Assembly: GCA_019913005.1 (NCBI GenBank)
Contig: JAIOHL010000186.1
Span: 1-57,861 of the forward strand
DNA from: Anaerolineae bacterium
GTDB taxonomy: Bacteria; Chloroflexota; Anaerolineae; Aggregatilineales; J027
Direction of reading: 5' to 3'
Length of the DNA: 57,861 nucleotides
The position numbers were made by a program, and so were the translations under genes. The notes below the pieces were generated by a model. That model searched no databases. It was not told the origin of the DNA and worked only from the letters and a program-made list of their open reading frames with translations. Below are positions 54,717-57,861 of this stretch, one piece after another (positions within the stretch are counted from its first letter, which is position 1; every line of letters begins with the position of its first letter).

Positions 54717-54790
54717 TGGGAATGAGAGGACTCGAACCTCTGACCTCCCGCTTATCAGGCGGACGCTCTAACCAACTGAGCTACATTCCC
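54717..54790 (-). tRNA. tRNA-Ile(GAT)
   Basis: 74 bases. Acceptor GGGAATG/CATTCCC, anticodon loop CTGATAA giving GAT, T-arm AGAGG-TTCGAGT-CCTCT. Three bases separate it from tRNA-Ala. Confidence 0.96.
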
Positions 54791-54952
54791 CCCACCTTCA
54801 CCCCCAATGCGTGACCTGAAATGTCTCACCCGACAGTTTGGCAGACCTTTGTTTGGATACGGTGTATCCGCTTTTTCGGTGATCTTGCGATCAACCCGGA
54901 AGTCTTTGACTCCCCTTGTCAGAGTATCTTCGCAGATACTCCACACACTCTT

Positions 54953-56452
<1,500 letters not shown>

Positions 56453-56768
56453 GATTGTTCTTTCCCTTAACATCCCCATAGGGATGTGGCTTTCAAAGGA
56501 TTTTCATCGTCCTTCATTCTGTCGTTTCTTCGACCTTTTCAGGTCACGCATCGATTGTTAAGGTGCTCCGCAACAAAAAACCGACTCGGTGCTCCACCAG
56601 TCGGTCACAGACACTAAATTCGGTTGTGCATCCCTATGCCTCAACTACGTGCGTCTGTTACCTCCTGATTTGTCATTCGTTAGCATAGCTGCTTTTGCTA
56701 TCCCCAACGTCTCTTCCCTTGTCTTGCGGTACATCCCCTAATTTACCATGTGCCATTCAGACGCGCAA
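56453..56768 (-). promoter_or_regulatory. rRNA operon promoter and leader
   Basis: Minus strand, in order. TTGCGC at 56768-56763 and TAAATT at 56745-56740 with a 17-base spacer form a promoter. A terminator-type hairpin lies at 56605-56580 (listed separately). The boxA-like GCACCTTAACAA is at 56566-56555 and GAAGAAACGACA at 56531-56520. Hairpins GACCTGAAAAGGTC and CATCCC/GGGATG follow, before 16S begins. The module boxA plus GAAGAAACGACA is repeated before 23S. Confidence 0.7.
56575..56605 (-). terminator. terminator-type hairpin inside the rRNA leader
   Basis: On the minus strand the perfect 7-bp stem ACCGACT / AGTCGGT (12-base loop) is followed by TTTTTTGTTG. It lies between the promoter and boxA, about 120 bases upstream of 16S, and fulfils all textbook criteria for an intrinsic terminator. 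Confidence 0.72.
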
Positions 56769-56877
56769 GGGTGATTTTCAAATTTTTTTAAAACTCGCCC
56801 CCAACATGGGAACTTCCCGCCTTCCGCATACGTCCTAACATCAATCAAAATAGCAATTTAAGAGGGAGTCAGAGCTT

Positions 56878-57861
56878 GTGAAAAAGTCCATTTTAAAACG
56901 CAAATCGCTGATACTCACATCCATCGCCACAATTCTCAGCCTTGTTACACTCTACCTGCCCAGCACAAACGCATCTGAAATAAATCAGACACCGTATCTA
57001 GCCCGTCAGACTGATATACCTGCTCAGGTGAGCCTCACCGTCTACAACGCAGGCACAGCCCTTGTGATTGATCGCCGTACCTTTGAACTTAAACAGGGTC
57101 TCAACGAAATCCAGTTCACCGATGTCGCCGCCCAGATTGACCCCACCTCGGTCAATTTCAAAAGTGTCACCGATCCCAATACCTATGTCGTCGAACAAAA
57201 CTATCGTTACGATTTGGTTGGCTCAAGTGCCCTGCTCCAACGTTACATTGATGAACAAATCCGCGTCGTCACCGCCGATGGCACCACTTACGAAGGCCGC
57301 CTCCTCAATGGCAGTAATGAGATTATCCTCATGACCGAAGCCGAAGAGGTCGTGGTCGTCAACTATACCAACATCCGTGACATCCAGTTCCCTCAACTGC
57401 CCGATGGTCTCATCACCCGCCCCACCCTTGTCTGGTTGGTCGAATCCAGCATAGAGGGCCCGCAGGAAGTCGAAGTGACCTATCTGACTGGTGGTGTTTC
57501 TTGGCAGGCTGATTACAATGTCATCCTCAATGCCGATGAATCTACCCTCGATCTCACGGGCTGGGTCACACTCAACAATACCAGTGGTGCCACTTTCTCC
57601 GATGCTCAACTCAAACTCGTCGCCGGTGACATCAACCGTGTTTATGGTTATGATACAGAATTGATATTCACAGATGGAGCTGTGAATCAACGGGGTCAAA
57701 ACGCTGCTGGCGAGGTTGAACAGCGGGACTTTTTTGAATACAAGCTGTATGAAGTGGCACGGCGTGTCACCATCCAGAACAACGAAACCAAGCAGATTGA
57801 GTTCGTCACCGGGACAGCCATCCCCGCCACCAAATTCTATGTCTTCGATGCCCTCACCGAC
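56878..57861 (+). CDS. DUF4139-type exported protein (3' truncated by window)
   Basis: A 328-codon open frame continues past the right edge. It starts at GTG 56878 behind AGAGGGAG, with a signal peptide (KKSILKRKSLILTSIATILS followed by LVTLYLPS). The mature part begins VSLTVYNAGTALVIDRR and NEIQFTDVAAQIDPTSV. It later has VTYLTGGVSWQADYNVIL and DLTGWVTLNNTSGATFSDAQL, which are hallmarks of DUF4139 proteins (conserved, mostly secreted beta-rich proteins, some with MuiA-like relatives). Function unknown. It is divergent from the rRNA operon. Confidence 0.8.
   Translation, partial: MKKSILKRKSLILTSIATILSLVTLYLPSTNASEINQTPYLARQTDIPAQVSLTVYNAGTALVIDRRTFELKQGLNEIQFTDVAAQIDPTSVNFKSVTDPNTYVVEQNYRYDLVGSSALLQRYIDEQIRVVTADGTTYEGRLLNGSNEIILMTEAEEVVVVNYTNIRDIQFPQLPDGLITRPTLVWLVESSIEGPQEVEVTYLTGGVSWQADYNVILNADESTLDLTGWVTLNNTSGATFSDAQLKLVAGDINRVYGYDTELIFTDGAVNQRGQNAAGEVEQRDFFEYKLYEVARRVTIQNNETKQIEFVTGTAIPATKFYVFDALTD

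Noticed and set aside
56580-56605. Leader hairpin reading GAGCACCGAGTCGGTTTTTT resembles the 3' end of Streptococcus Cas9 tracrRNA.
   Set aside because: There is no cas gene, repeat array or anti-repeat anywhere in the window; a GC stem with a T-run is enough to explain the likeness.
56647-56736. A 29-codon open frame in the rRNA leader on the minus strand, starting MYRKTREE.
   Set aside because: The only upstream AGGGG abuts the ATG, and an AGGAGGT inside it has no start codon at proper distance; no reason to call a gene in an rRNA leader.

Overview
The window looks like chromosomal DNA from a Chloroflexota bacterium, most likely of the Anaerolineae type. This is inferred from gene content and style: many secreted proteins with Thr/Pro-rich linkers, TPR proteins, a LAGLIDADG endonuclease and short intergenic palindromes. 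It was not tested phylogenetically. The 16S gene on the minus strand would settle it. Most genes are housekeeping or envelope genes of even, moderately high GC. The stretch 47352-49050 is visibly AT-richer.

Layout. 1-7800: the end of a membrane-anchored protein, htpG, a compact RNA ligase of the RLIG1/DUF5565 type, two tandem beta-propeller paralogs, an rlmB-type rRNA methyltransferase, a DUF1295 membrane protein and tRNA-Ala(CGC). 7950-15600: a carbohydrate-oriented group (GH127, GH88/105, ThuA-like, two-domain VOC) mixed with a FemAB-like transferase, a zinc alcohol dehydrogenase and a thioesterase. 15600-18580: a two-gene unit in which a 149-residue protein with a Gly-Gly C-terminus precedes a DUF4132/DUF7737-type protein. 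18700-24300: a TPR protein, a small membrane protein and an acyl-CoA carboxyltransferase in one operon, then an alkaline-phosphatase-superfamily enzyme. 24456-28404: frr, uppS, fbp and rho.

28468-37800: a minus-strand envelope operon (solute-binding protein with SH3 and CARDB modules, GT4 glycosyltransferase, polyprenyl-phosphate sugar transferase, response regulator, histidine kinase), followed by a secreted acidic protein, with a divergent second solute-binding protein. 37786-47348: SerB-like phosphatase, GT2, FGE-like lipoprotein, LysM protein, a membrane MutS-like ATPase coupled to an unknown protein, and a TPR protein. 47352-50991: a homing-endonuclease-repeat protein, a free-standing LAGLIDADG endonuclease beside tmRNA, then thpR and rsfS. 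51126-56768: a complete minus-strand rRNA operon (16S, tRNA-Ile, tRNA-Ala, 23S, 5S) with its promoter and leader. A DUF4139 protein runs off the right edge.

Most notable observations: (1) the 149-aa/DUF4132 pair, whose small partner ends in a ubiquitin/MoaD-like tail; (2) the RLIG1-like RNA ligase, and a frameshifted scrap of its 5' end left between the propeller genes that exposes the ancestral duplication; (3) a shared boxA-containing module before both 16S and 23S, with a canonical terminator hairpin lying in the leader upstream of boxA; (4) the homing-endonuclease genes packed against the 3' side of ssrA. No CRISPR array, transposase, integrase or prophage was seen.
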